Origin: Tritrichomonas musculus | Taxonomy: Eukaryota > Parabasalia > Tritrichomonadida > Tritrichomonadidae | Direction of reading: 5' to 3' | DNA length: 64,000 nucleotides | Assembly (NCBI GenBank): GCA_039105265.1 | Contig: JAPFFF010000098.1 | Coordinates: 1 to 64,000 of the forward strand | In this document: positions 9,530 to 24,700 of the stretch, piece after piece | Layout: every line of letters begins with the position of its first letter | Numbering within the stretch: position 1 is the stretch's first letter | Translations under genes and position numbers: made by a program | The notes under the pieces: model-generated | Databases searched by the model: none | What the model was told of the DNA's origin: nothing | Seen by the model: only the letters and a program-made list of their open reading frames with translations

Positions 9530-11025
9530 ACTATTTATTTTGATTGTCTTCTTTGAATTTTATTTTTTAGTTCTCATTCGTTCGAGAATAATTTTATTCA
9601 TATTTTTTATTCTTTTCAATAAGTTATCAGTTATTACAATGACATCTCTTGTTTCTTTGTCATCAGGAATTTTTTGAATAATTTTCTAAAACAGCTCCTC
9701 CATTATCGTTTAGATAAAAGCGATAAATTATTTTTTTCAGATTCACTTATGGTCGCAATCACTGAAAATTCGTTTAACATCTTTTGGCATCAGATTGTCT
9801 TTTGGTTTACATTCAAAATCAGAAAAGTAATAAAAGAATTGTCATGAAAAGTGGTCGTTTAGAGCGGTTTTCAGGACAATTTATTAACTACCCGCAATTA
9901 AATTTCCAAAATAGAAATTAATTTGTCTTTTTTTGTATATAAAAATTCGGCTTTTGCATTTCTCTGCTTTTTTATCACCTTTTGGTCATAATTCGTGATA
10001 AAAACATATATTTTTTAGATAAAAACCTGGAAAAATGAGGTGTCGCACTAAAAATAAACGTATTTTTACAACGATATCGAATTGTTAAGTACTCGTGAGA
10101 AGCCTTTCACGAAGCCATCAACGGCTCTGTAAGGTGGTGTGGAAGCATTTTTGCTGAAAAACCCCTTACCATATACTTCTCAGTAAATCAACTTTTTCTA
10201 TACAAATTTATAACTTTTTAAAAATAAAATGAAAGAAATACTCAAATAATAAAAAAAGCAATATAAATGGTCATCTGGAGAATATTGTTTATTATTTAAT
10301 TGTTACAGGTTTACAAATGATCATATTACTCAATAATTGATGATATTTAATCATCGAACACCAAATTCAACAAGAACAAGAATTTCATATTTTAGACGTA
10401 ATAGGAAATTAAATTAATAAGTTGTTATTTCTCTAATTGCTTATAAAATTGTTAAAATTTCCATTTTTTTATAAAAAAAATAATATTGAAAAAGTTTTTC
10501 TCTTCATTTTTTTGAATCATTTTTAATCGTTTTCAAAGGCATCTTGAAAAATTTAATTTTTATCTTCATATATTAAGTTAAACAATATTTTACAGATATC
10601 CTGTACTTTATTCAGATATATATTATGTGTATATTTATATTTGATATTTCTAATATTAAAATATAATTAAAATCAAGCGTCTCAATAGCCTCGTTTTTAA
10701 AAATGAAAAATGATTTTTTTCAAAAATTAAGATTTTTAAATAGAAATTTCTAAATGAAAATTATGCTATTGAAGATTAAATTGATATATTCATTCGTTTA
10801 AACACATAAAATTTGAAGGTTGCCAAATATGATATTTTTTATCTGCTTTTTCAAGTTAAATAGAAATCAGCTTATTTAAGAATTCATACCAAGCATGACT
10901 TAATGGTATTTAAAAAATATCAAAATTTTAAAAATTTAATGGTAAAAAGTTTGTTGAAAAATTGAGAGCTAGCTAAAAATAGAGTCGGAGTGGTTTTACC
11001 GTAGATAATTCATTTATGGAATATT
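9530..11025. other. AT-rich non-coding DNA
   Basis: I see no convincing gene on either strand. Homopolymer runs and short palindromes are frequent. A short higher-GC patch lies at about 10070-10170. The rest resembles decayed intergenic or transposon-derived sequence. Confidence 0.35.
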
Positions 11026-11139
11026 GGTGAGAATAAGAAATAATAGATGAGATAGGTGAGAATAAGAAATAATAAATGAGATAGGTGAGAATAAGAAATA
11101 ATAGATGAGATAGGTGAGAATGAGAAATAATAGATGAGA
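11026..11139 (+). repeat. Tandem repeat, 29-bp unit, about 4 copies
   Basis: Four nearly perfect copies of a 29-bp unit (core ggtgagaataagaaataa, then tagatgagata) follow each other with only one or two substitutions. It is a small isolated minisatellite unrelated to the large arrays downstream. Confidence 0.9.
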
Positions 11140-12040
11140 AAAATGATGATATATAATATTAAATGGCAAGGGGAAAAAAGAAAAAAATAATACTTATTAA
11201 AATTATCATTTAATCTGTAATTAATATTTACAAATTCAGAGCAACCAAAAAGAAGAAAATCTTATAAAAATCTTAAAATATAAATATATTTCAAAAAAAA
11301 ATTAATAATTATGCGTAAAATCAAGTAAATGCTTAACAGCCGTTTACAATTAGTTTACAATTTTATACAAACCTTGATTTTTCTTTCACTAAAAGAGAAA
11401 AAAACAATATTACTAATATAATTTAAAACACTAATTTATGTAGAATAATCTAATGCACTTGTATCTTTGTTTTTTTTACATAAGTTTTATAACATTCATG
11501 AGAATTTGCATATTAATAAATTGCTTTATTCAAAATATAAAAACGTAAATATACGTAAAAAATGATGGAGAATATTATGTGAGATGGTAGAGATTTTTTA
11601 TTTAAGCATATTGGTGATTAATCTGAATATCATGAAAAAAGCATTGATTTCTAAAATTGCGTTTTTGCTTATGATATTATGAAGCCTTGCATAAAATTTG
11701 GTGCTCTACAATGCCAGTATGCTATTTTTTTCCCCCTATTGATGCTAAAAATAATTTAATTTAATATGTTTCCTAAAAATGGTATTTAACAGTGAAAATT
11801 ATACTAATATAAACTTTATCAATTGCTGATAAATATATGTTTCTTTGGGATTTTTCTTGCTTAAATGCTGCGGCACTTCACATTTTTTTCTTACTTTTGT
11901 GATATGAACTTTGAAAAAAACTCACCTTGGAATTTTTTTTTTTAAAAAAACTCACCTTCAAAATTTTTTTTTTTAAAAAACTCACTTGTGATGTGAAAAA
12001 AGTTTTAAAAATAAAAAAGTCCCTCAATTTAGCATATTTA
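11140..12040. other. AT-rich non-coding DNA up to the satellite structure
   Basis: No gene is visible. It includes a 30-bp tandem repeat at 11914-11990 (described separately) and ends at the left boundary of module L1, where the word tcttaatataataaaac begins. Confidence 0.35.
11914..11990 (+). repeat. Short tandem repeat, 30-bp unit, about 2.5 copies
   Basis: The word aaaaaactcacctt recurs at exactly 30-bp intervals (ctcac at 11921, 11951 and 11981), with T/A homopolymer filler between. Confidence 0.8.
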
Positions 12041-12716
12041 TCTTAATATAATAAAACAAAACCCCAAAAAAATAAGACCTGAACTTATCCAGCCATCATA
12101 TTGTTTTAAAATATTTTGGATAATAATTAATTTAAGTATATTATTATTTGCATTTGTAATAATAATTGTAAACTATTTTATTTCTTTTTGATTAAGATAT
12201 TTTAATAAAAAAAATTTTCAGTTATTTTTTTCATAAAGCTCATAGAATTTAATTTTTTTATTTTTTTTTTTTTTTTAATTAATTTATCAAAAAGAAATAA
12301 AATAGTTTAATCTCATAGTCAGATAAATTCCAGGATCAACTCAAATATAGTTATTCTTTTCTGAAGAACCTTCAAAAAGTGGAAATCATTCTGAAAAAAT
12401 AATCAAATAAAAAAAATAATAAAATAATCTTTTTATGTTACAAAAATTTTTACCGATTCTTACCGCCAGCCGCGGGATCTCGACTCGGCTTCGCTTCGTT
12501 CAGCCTCGCTCGACGTCCGCTAGGCGGTATGTAGTCTAAAAATTATGTAAAAATATAAAAAGATTTGTTTTTTTTTTTTCAATTATTTTATTTAGATTAT
12601 TTTTTCTGAATGATTTCCACTTTTTGAAGGTTCTTCAGAAAAGACTAACTATACTTTAGTTGATCAAAATTCCACAACCAGATAATCCTACCGCCAGATA
12701 ATATTATCTTAAATAT
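12041..12716 (+). repeat. Module L1 (left flank of satellite array A1)
   Basis: About 676 bp. It begins with tcttaatataataaaac, passes through AT-rich DNA with a poly-T/A stretch (12250-12280), and then contains a long imperfect hairpin with a GC-rich loop (12356-12643). It ends in ccgccagataatattatc before the first satellite unit. The same sequence recurs at 27957-28656, and inverted at 32843-35557 (interrupted) and 38995-39701. Confidence 0.9.
12356..12643. repeat. Conserved 288-bp foldback hairpin with GC-rich loop (copy in L1)
   Basis: The outer arms are near-perfect inverted repeats (left begins cttttctgaagaaccttc; right ends gaaggttcttcagaaaag), extending with decreasing match to about 125 bp per arm and ending in taccgcc/ggcggta. 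The loop (about 12465-12530) is unusually GC-rich for this window and rich in TCG and CTTCG words. Copies lie at 28302-28583, 32915-33197 and 39069-39356. Its survival in all four modules, in otherwise AT-rich flanks, suggests either a young age or a role such as a MITE-like foldback, origin or boundary. Confidence 0.85.
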
Positions 12717-15700
12717 TGACAAACATCGATGCTTACAACAGACAAACATCGATGCTAACAACAGATAAACATCGATGCTAACAACAGATAAACATCGATG
12801 CTAACAACAGATAAACATCGATGCTTACAACAGACAAACATCGATGCTTACAACAGACAAACATCGATGCTAACAACAGATAAACATCGATGCTTACAAC
12901 AGACAAACATCGATGCTTACAACAGACAAACATCGATGCTAACAACAGATAAACATCGATGCTTACAACAGACAAACATCGATGCTTACAACAGACAAAC
13001 ATCGATGCTAACAACAGATAAACATCGATGCTAACAACAGATAAACATCGATGCTAACAACAGATAAACATCGATACTAACAACAGATAAACATCGATGC
13101 TAACAACAGATAAACATCGATACTAACAACAGATAAACATCGATGCTAACAACAGATAAACATCGATGCTAACAACAGATAAACATCGATGCTAACAACA
13201 GATAAACATCGATGCTTACAACAGACAAACATCGATGCTAACAACAGATAAACATCGATGCTTACAACAGATAAACATCGATGCTAACAACAGATAAACA
13301 TCGATGCTAACAACAGATAAACATCGATGCTTACAACAGACAAACATCGATGCTAACAACAGATAAACATCGATGCTAACAACATACAAACATCGATGCT
13401 AACAACAGATAAACATCGATGCTAACAACAGATAAACATCGATGCTTACAACAGACAAACATCGATGCTTACAACAGACAAACATCGATGCTAACAACAG
13501 ATAAACATCGATGCTAACAACAGATAAACATCGATGCTAACAACATTCAAACATCGATGCTTACAACAGACAAACATCGATGCTAACAACAGATAAACAT
13601 CGATGCTTACAACAGACAAACATCGATGCTAACAACAGATAAACATCGATGCTAACAACAGATAAACATCGATGCTTACAACAGACAAACATCGATGCTA
13701 ACAACAGATAAACATCGATGCTTACAACAGACAAACATCGATGCTAACAACAGATAAACATCGATGCTAACAACAGATAAACATCGATGCTAACAACAGA
13801 TAAACATCGATGCTAACAACATTCAAACATCGATGCTTACAACAGACAAACATCGATACTAACAACAGATAAACATCGATGCTTACAACAGACAAACATC
13901 GATGCTAACAACAGATAAACATCGATGCTAACAACAGATAAACATCGATGCTAACAACAGATAAACATCGATGCTTACAACAGACAAACATCGATGCTTA
14001 CAACAGACAAACATCGATGCTAACAACAGATAAACATCGATGCTTACAACAGACAAACATCGATGCTTACAACAGACAAACATCGATGCTAACAACAGAT
14101 AAACATCGATGCTTACAACAGACAAACATCGATGCTAACAACAGATAAACATCGATGCTTACAACAGATAAACATCGATGCTAACAACAGATAAACATCG
14201 ATGCTAACAACAGATAAACATCGATGCTTACAACAGACAAACATCGATGCTTACAACAGACAAACATCGATGCTAACAACAGATAAACATCGATGCTAAC
14301 AACATACAAACATCGATGCTAACAACAGATAAACATCGATGCTAACAACAGATAAACATCGATGCTAACAACAGATAAACATCGATGCTAACAACAGATA
14401 AACATCGATGCTAACAACAGATAAACATCGATGCTAACAACAGATAAACATCGATGCTAACAACAGATAAACATCGATACTAACAACAGATAAACATCGA
14501 TGCTAACAACAGATAAACATCGATGCTAACAACAGATAAACATCGATGCTAACAACAGATAAACATCGATGCTAACAACAGATAAACATCGATACTAACA
14601 ACAGATAAACATCTATGCTAACAACATACAAACATCGATGCTAACAACAGATAAACATCGATGCTAACAACAGATAAACATCGATGCTAACAACAGATAA
14701 ACATCGATGCTTACAACAGACAAACATCGATGCTAACAACAGATAAACATCGATGCTTACAACAGACAAACATCGATGCTAACAACAGATAAACATCGAT
14801 GCTAACAACAGATAAACATCGATGCTTACAACAGACAAACATCGATGCTAACAACAGATAAACATCGATGCTTACAACAGACAAACATCGATGCTAACAA
14901 CAGATAAACATCGATGCTAACAACAGATAAACATCGATGCTAACAACAGATAAACATCGATGCTAACAACATTCAAACATCGATGCTTACAACAGACAAA
15001 CATCGATACTAACAACAGATAAACATCGATGCTTACAACAGACAAACATCGATGCTAACAACAGATAAACATCGATGCTAACAACAGATAAACATCGATG
15101 CTAACAACAGATAAACATCGATGCTTACAACAGACAAACATCGATGCTTACAACAGACAAACATCGATGCTAACAACAGATAAACATCGATGCTTACAAC
15201 AGACAAACATCGATGCTTACAACAGACAAACATCGATGCTAACAACAGATAAACATCGATGCTTACAACAGACAAACATCGATGCTAACAACAGACAAAC
15301 ATCGATGCTTACAACAGATAAACATCGATGCTAACAACAGATAAACATCGATGCTAACAACAGATAAACATCGATGCTTACAACAGGCAAACATCGATAC
15401 TAACAACAGATAAACATCGATGCTAACAACAGATAAACATCGATGCTAACAACAGATAAACATCGATGCTAACAACAGATAAACATCGATGCTTACAACA
15501 GACAAACATCGATGCTAACAACAGATAAACATCGATGCTTACAACAGATAAACATCGATGCTTACAACAGACAAACATCGATGCTTACAACAGACAAACA
15601 TCGATGCTAACAACAGATAAACATCGATGCTAACAACAGATAAACATCGATGCTAACAACATTCAAACATCGATGCTTACAACAGACAAACATCGATGCT

Positions 15701-18700
15701 AACAACAGATAAACATCGATGCTTACAACAGACAAACATCGATGCTAACAACAGATAAACATCGATGCTAACAACAGATAAACATCGATGCTTACAACAG
15801 ACAAACATCGATGCTAACAACAGATAAACATCGATGCTTACAACAGATAAACATCGATGCTTACAACAGACAAACATCGATGCTAACAACAGATAAACAT
15901 CGATGCTAACAACATACAAACATCGATACTAACAACAGATAAACATCGATGCTAACAACAGATAAACATCGATGCTTACAACAGACAAACATCGATGCTT
16001 ACAACAGATAAACATCGATGCTAACAACAGATAAACATCGATGCTAACAACAGATAAACATCGATGCTAACAACAGATAAACATCGATGCTTACAACAGA
16101 CAAACATCGATGCTTACAACAGATAAACATCGATGCTAACAACAGATAAACATCGATGCTTACAATCGATGCTAACATCGATGCTTAAACAAACATCGAT
16201 GCTTACAACAGACAAACATCGATGCTAACAACAGATAAACATCGATGCTAACAACAGATAAACATCGATGCTAACAACATTCAAACATCGATGCTTACAA
16301 CAGACAAACATCGATGCTAACAACAGATAAACATCGATGCTTACAACAGACAAACATCGATGCTAACAACAGATAAACATCGATGCTAACAACAGATAAA
16401 CATCGATGCTTACAACAGACAAACATCGATGCTAACAACAGATAAACATCGATGCTTACAACAGACAAACATCGATGCTAACAACAGATAAACATCGATG
16501 CTAACAACAGATAAACATCGATGCTAACAACAGATAAACATCGATGCTAACAACAGATAAACATCGATGCTAACAACATTCAAACATCGATGCTTACAAC
16601 AGACAAACATCGATACTAACAACAGATAAACATCGATGCTAACAACAGACAAACATCGATGCTAACAACAGATAAACATCGATGCTAACAACAGATAAAC
16701 ATCGATGCTAACAGATAAACAGATAAACATCGATGCTAACAACAGATAAACATCGATGCTAACAACAGATAAACATCGATGCTAACAGATAAACATCGAT
16801 GCTTACAACAGACAAACATCGATGCTTACAACATGCTAACAACAGATAAACATCGATGCTTACAACAGACAAACATCGATGCTTACAACAGACAAACATC
16901 GATGCTAACAACAGATAAACATCGATGCTTACAACAGACAAACATCGATGCTAACAACAGATAAACATCGATGCTTACAACAGATAAACATCGATGCTAA
17001 CAACAGATAAACATCGATGCTAACAACAGATAAACATCGATGCTTACAACAGACAAACATCGATGCTTACAACAGACAAACATCGATGCTAACAACAGAT
17101 AAACATCGATGCTAACAACATACAAACATCGATGCTAACAACAGATAAACATCGATGCTAACAACAGATAAACATCGATGCTAACAACAGATAAACATCG
17201 ATGCTAACAACAGATAAACATCGATACTAACAACAGATAAACATCGATGCTAACAACAGATAAACATCGATGCTAACAACAGATAAACATCGATACTAAC
17301 AACAGATAAACATCGATGCTAACAACAGATAAACATCGATGCTAACAACAGATAAACATCGATGCTAACAACAGATAAACATCGATGCTAACAACAGATA
17401 AACATCGATACTAACAACAGATAAACATCTATGCTAACAACATACAAACATCGATGCTAACAACAGATAAACATCGATGCTAACAACAGATAAACATCGA
17501 TGCTAACAACATTCAAACATCGATGCTTACAACAGACAAACATCGATGCTAACAACAGATAAACATCGATGCTTACAACAGACAAACATCGATGCTAACA
17601 ACAGATAAACATCGATGCTAACAACAGATAAACATCGATGCTTACAACAGACAAACATCGATGCTAACAACAGATAAACATCGATGCTTACAACAGACAA
17701 ACATCGATGCTAACAACAGATAAACATCGATGCTAACAACAGATAAACATCGATGCTAACAACAGATAAACATCGATGCTAACAACATTCAAACATCGAT
17801 GCTTACAACAGACAAACATCGATACTAACAACAGATAAACATCGATGCTTACAACAGACAAACATCGATGCTAACAACAGATAAACATCGATGCTAACAA
17901 CAGATAAACATCGATGCTAACAACAGATAAACATCGATGCTTACAACAGACAAACATCGATGCTTACAACAGACAAACATCGATGCTAACAACAGATAAA
18001 CATCGATGCTAACAACAGATAAACATCGATGCTAACAACAGATAAACATCGATGCTAACAACAGATAAACATCGATGCTAACAACAGATAAACATCGATG
18101 CTAACAACAGATAAACATCGATGCTAACAACAGATAAACATCGATACTAACAACAGATAAACATCGATGCTAACAACAGATAAACATCGATGCTAACAAC
18201 AGATAAACATCGATGCTAACAACAGATAAACATCGATGCTAACAACAGATAAACATCGATGCTAACAACAGATAAACATCGATGCTAACAACAGATAAAC
18301 ATCGATACTAACAACAGATAAACATCGATGCTAACAACAGATAAACATCGATGCTAACAACAGATAAACATCGATACTAACAACAGATAAACATCGATGC
18401 TAACAACAGATAAACATCGATGCTAACAACAGATAAACATCGATACTAACAACAGATAAACATCGATGCTAACAACAGATAAACATCGATGCTTACAACA
18501 GACAAACATCGATGCTAACAACAGATAAACATCGATGCTTACAACAGACAAACATCGATGCTTACAACAGACAAACATCGATGCTAACAACAGATAAACA
18601 TCGATGCTAACAACAGATAAACATCGATGCTAACAACAGATAAACATCGATACTAACAACAGATAAACATCGATGCTAACAACAGATAAACATCGATACT

Positions 18701-21700
18701 AACAACAGATAAACATCGATGCTAACAACAGATAAACATCGATGCTAACAACAGATAAACATCGATGCTAACAACAGATAAACATCGATGCTTACAACAG
18801 ACAAACATCGATGCTAACAACAGATAAACATCGATGCTTACAACAGATAAACATCGATGCTAACAACAGATAAACATCGATGCTAACAACAGATAAACAT
18901 CGATGCTTACAACAGACAAACATCGATGCTAACAACAGATAAACATCGATGCTAACAACATACAAACATCGATGCTAACAACAGATAAACATCGATGCTA
19001 ACAACAGATAAACATCGATGCTTACAACAGACAAACATCGATGCTTACAACAGACAAACATCGATGCTAACAACAGATAAACATCGATGCTAACAACAGA
19101 TAAACATCGATGCTAACAACATTCAAACATCGATGCTTACAACAGACAAACATCGATGCTAACAACAGATAAACATCGATGCTTACAACAGACAAACATC
19201 GATGCTAACAACAGATAAACATCGATGCTAACAACAGATAAACATCGATGCTTACAACAGACAAACATCGATGCTAACAACAGATAAACATCGATGCTTA
19301 CAACAGACAAACATCGATGCTAACAACAGATAAACATCGATGCTAACAACAGATAAACATCGATGCTAACAACAGATAAACATCGATGCTAACAACATTC
19401 AAACATCGATGCTTACAACAGACAAACATCGATACTAACAACAGATAAACATCGATGCTTACAACAGACAAACATCGATGCTAACAACAGATAAACATCG
19501 ATGCTAACAACAGATAAACATCGATGCTAACAACAGATAAACATCGATGCTTACAACAGACAAACATCGATACTAACAACAGATAAACATCGATGCTAAC
19601 AACAGATAAACATCGATGCTAACAACAGATAAACATCGATGCTAACAACATTCAAACATCGATGCTTACAACAGACAAACATCGATGCTAACAACAGATA
19701 AACATCGATGCTTACAACAGATAAACATCGATGCTAACAACAGATAAACATCGATGCTAACAACAGATAAACATCGATGCTTACAACAGACAAACATCGA
19801 TGCTAACAACAGATAAACATCGATGCTAACAACATACAAACATCGATGCTAACAACAGATAAACATCGATGCTAACAACAGATAAACATCGATGCTTACA
19901 ACAGATAAACATCGATGCTTACAACAGACAAACATCGATGCTAACAACAGATAAACATCGATGCTAACAACAGATAAACATCGATGCTAACAACATTCAA
20001 ACATCGATGCTTACAACAGACAAACATCGATGCTAACAACAGATAAACATCGATGCTTACAACAGACAAACATCGATGCTAACAACAGATAAACATCGAT
20101 GCTAACAACAGATAAACATCGATGCTTACAACAGACAAACATCGATGCTAACAACAGATAAACATCGATGCTTACAACAGACAAACATCGATGCTAACAA
20201 CAGATAAACATCGATGCTAACAACAGATAAACATCGATGCTAACAACAGATAAACATCGATGCTAACAACATTCAAACATCGATGCTTACAACAGACAAA
20301 CATCGATACTAACAACAGATAAACATCGATGCTTACAACAGACAAACATCGATGCTAACAACAGATAAACATCGATGCTAACAACAGATAAACATCGATG
20401 CTAACAACAGATAAACATCGATGCTTACAACAGACAAACATCGATGCTTACAACAGACAAACATCGATGCTAACAACAGATAAACATCGATGCTTACAAC
20501 AGACAAACATCGATGCTTACAACAGACAAACATCGATGCTAACAACAGATAAACATCGATGCTTACAACAGACAAACATCGATGCTAACAACAGATAAAC
20601 ATCGATGCTTACAACAGATAAACATCGATGCTAACAACAGATAAACATCGATGCTAACAACAGATAAACATCGATGCTTACAACAGACAAACATCGATGC
20701 TTACAACAGACAAACATCGATGCTAACAACAGATAAACATCGATGCTAACAACATACAAACATCGATGCTAACAACAGATAAACATCGATGCTAACAACA
20801 GATAAACATCGATGCTTACAACAGACAAACATCGATGCTTACAACAGACAAACATCGATGCTAACAACAGATAAACATCGATGCTAACAACAGATAAACA
20901 TCGATGCTAACAACATTCAAACATCGATGCTAACAACAGACAAACATCGATGCTAACAACAGATAAACATCGATGCTTACAACAGACAAACATCGATGCT
21001 AACAACAGATAAACATCGATGCTAACAACAGATAAACATCGATGCTTACAACAGACAAACATCGATGCTAACAACAGATAAACATCGATGCTTACAACAG
21101 ACAAACATCGATGCTAACAACAGATAAACATCGATGCTAACAACATACAAACATCGATGCTAACAACAGATAAACATCGATGCTAACAACAGATAAACAT
21201 CGATGCTAACAACAGATAAACATCGATGCTAACAACAGATAAACATCGATGCTAACAACAGATAAACATCGATGCTAACAACAGATAAACATCGATGCTT
21301 ACAACAGACAAACATCGATGCTTACAACAGACAAACATCGATGCTAACAACAGATAAACATCGATGCTTACAACAGACAAACATCGATGCTAACAACAGA
21401 TAAACATCGATGCTAACAACAGATAAACATCGATGCTTACAACAGACAAACATCGATGCTTACAACAGACAAACATCGATGCTAACAACAGATAAACATC
21501 GATGCTAACAACAGATAAACATCGATGCTAACAACAAATAAACATCGATGCTTACAACAGACAAACATCGATGCTTACAACAGACAAACATCGATGCTAA
21601 CAACAGATAAACATCGATGCTAACAACAGATAAACATCGATGCTAACAACAGATAAACATCGATGCTAACAACAGATAAACATCGATGCTTACAACAGAC

Positions 21701-24700
21701 AAACATCGATGCTTACAACAGACAAACATCGATGCTAACAACAGATAAACATCGATGCTTACAACAGACAAACATCGATGCTTACAACAGACAAACATCG
21801 ATGCTAACAACAGATAAACATCGATGCTAACAACATACAAACATCGATACTAACAACAGATAAACATTGATGCTAACAACAGATAAACATCGATGCTTAC
21901 AACATACAAACATCGATGCTAACAACATTCAAACATCGATGCTAACAACAGATAAACATCGATGCTTACAACAGACAAACATCGATGCTAACAACAGATA
22001 AACATCGATGCTTACAACAGATAAACATCGATGCTTACAACAGATAAACATCGATGCTAACAACAGATAAACATCGATGCTTACAACAGACAAACATCGA
22101 TGCTAACAACATTCAAACATCGATGCTAACAACAGATAAACATCGATGCTTACAACAGATAAACATCGATGCTAACAACAGATAAACATCGATGCTTACA
22201 ACAGATAAACATCGATGCTTACAACAGATAAACATCGATGCTAACAACAGATAAACATCGATGCTTACAACAGACAAACATCGATGCTAACAACAGATAA
22301 ACATCGATGCTAACAACAGATAAACATCGATGCTAACAACATTCAAACATCGATGCTAACAACAGACAAACATCGATGCTAACAACAGATAAACATCGAT
22401 GCTTACAACAGACAAACATCGATGCTAACAACAGATAAACATCGATGCTAACAACAGATAAACATCGATGCTAACAACAGATAAACATCGATGCTTACAA
22501 CAGACAAACATCGATGCTTACAACAGACAAACATCGATGCTAACAACAGATAAACATCGATGCTAACAACAGATAAACATCGATGCTAACAACAGATAAA
22601 CATCGATGCTTACAACAGACAAACATCGATGCTTACAACAGACAAACATCGATGCTAACAACAGATAAACATCGATGCTTACAACAGACAAACATCGATG
22701 CTTACAACATTCAAACATCGATGCTAACAACAGATAAACATCGATGCTAACAACAGATAAACATCGATGCTAACAACAGATAAACATCGATGCTTACAAC
22801 AGACAAACATCGATGCTTACAACAGACAAACATCGATGCTAACAACAGATAAACATCGATGCTAACAACAGATAAACATCGATGCTTACAACATTCAAAC
22901 ATCGATGCTTACAACAGACAAACATCGATGCTAACAACAGATAAACATCGATGCTAACAACAGATAAACATCGATGCTAACAACAGACAAACATCGATGC
23001 TAACAACAGATAAACATCGATGCTTACAACATTCAAACATCGATGCTTACAACAGACAAACATCGATGCTAACAACATTCAAACATCGATGCTTACAACA
23101 GACAAACATCGATGCTAACAACAGATAAACATCGATGCTTACAACATTCAAACATCGATGCTTACAACATTCAAACATCGATGCTTACAACAGACAAACA
23201 TCGATGCTAACAACAGATAAACATCGATGCTAACAACAGACAAACATCGATGCTAACAACAGATAAACATCGATGCTTACAACATTCAAACATCGATGCT
23301 AACAACAGATAAACATCGATGCTTACAACATTCAAACATCGATGCTTACAACATTCAAACATCGATGCTTACAACAGACAAACATCGATGCTAACAACAG
23401 ATAAACATCGATGCTAACAACAGACAAACATCGATGCTAACAACAGATAAACATCGATGCTTACAACATTCAAACATCGATGCTTACAACAGACAAACAT
23501 CGATGCTAACAACAGATAAACATCGATGCTAACAACATACAAACATCGATGCTAACAACAGATAAACATCGATGCTAACAACAGATAAACATCGATGCTA
23601 ACAACAGATAAACATCGATGCTAACAACAGATAAACATCGATGCTAACAACAGATAAACATCGATGCTAACAACAGATAAACATCGATGCTAACAACATA
23701 CAAACATCGATGCTTACAACAGACAAACATCGATGCTTACAACAGACAAACATCGATGCTAACAACAGATAAACATCGATGCTTACAACAGACAAACATC
23801 GATGCTAACAACAGATAAACATCGATGCTAACAACAGATAAACATCGATGCTTACAACAGACAAACATCGATGCTTACAACAGACAAACATCGATGCTTA
23901 CAACAGACAAACATCGATGCTAACAACAGATAAACATCGATGCTAACAACAGATAAACATCGATGCTAACAACAGATAAACATCGATGCTTACAACAGAC
24001 AAACATCGATGCTTACAACAGACAAACATCGATGCTAACAACAGATAAACATCGATGCTAACAACAGATAAACATCGATGCTAACAACATACAAACATCG
24101 ATGCTAACTACAGACAAACATCGATGCCAACAACATACAAACATCGATGCTTACAACATACAAACATCGATGCTTACAACAGACAAACATCGATGCTAAC
24201 AACAGATAAACATCGATGCTAACAACAGATAAACATCGATGCTTACAACAGACAAACATCGATGCTTACAACAGACAAACATCGATGCTAACAACAGATA
24301 AACATCGATGCTAACAACATACAAACATCGATACTAACAACAGATAAACATTGATGCTAACAACATGCAAACATCGATGCTGACAACATACAAACATCGA
24401 TGCTAACAACATTCAAACATCAATGCTAACAACAGAAAAACATCGATGCTAACAACATACAAACATCGATGCTAACAACATTCAAACATCGATGCTGACA
24501 ACAGAAAAACATCTATGCTAACAACATACAAACATCGATACTAACAACAGATAAACATCGATGCTTACAACAGATAAACATCGATGCTAACAACAGATAA
24601 ACATCGATGCTTACAACAGACAAACATCGATGCTAACAACAGATAAACATCGATGCTAACAACAGATAAACATCGATGCTAACAACAGATAAACATCGAT

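Noticed and set aside
9530-11025. A continuation of the mariner transposase beyond 9529
   Set aside because: No motif of the missing third catalytic Asp region was found in any frame downstream.
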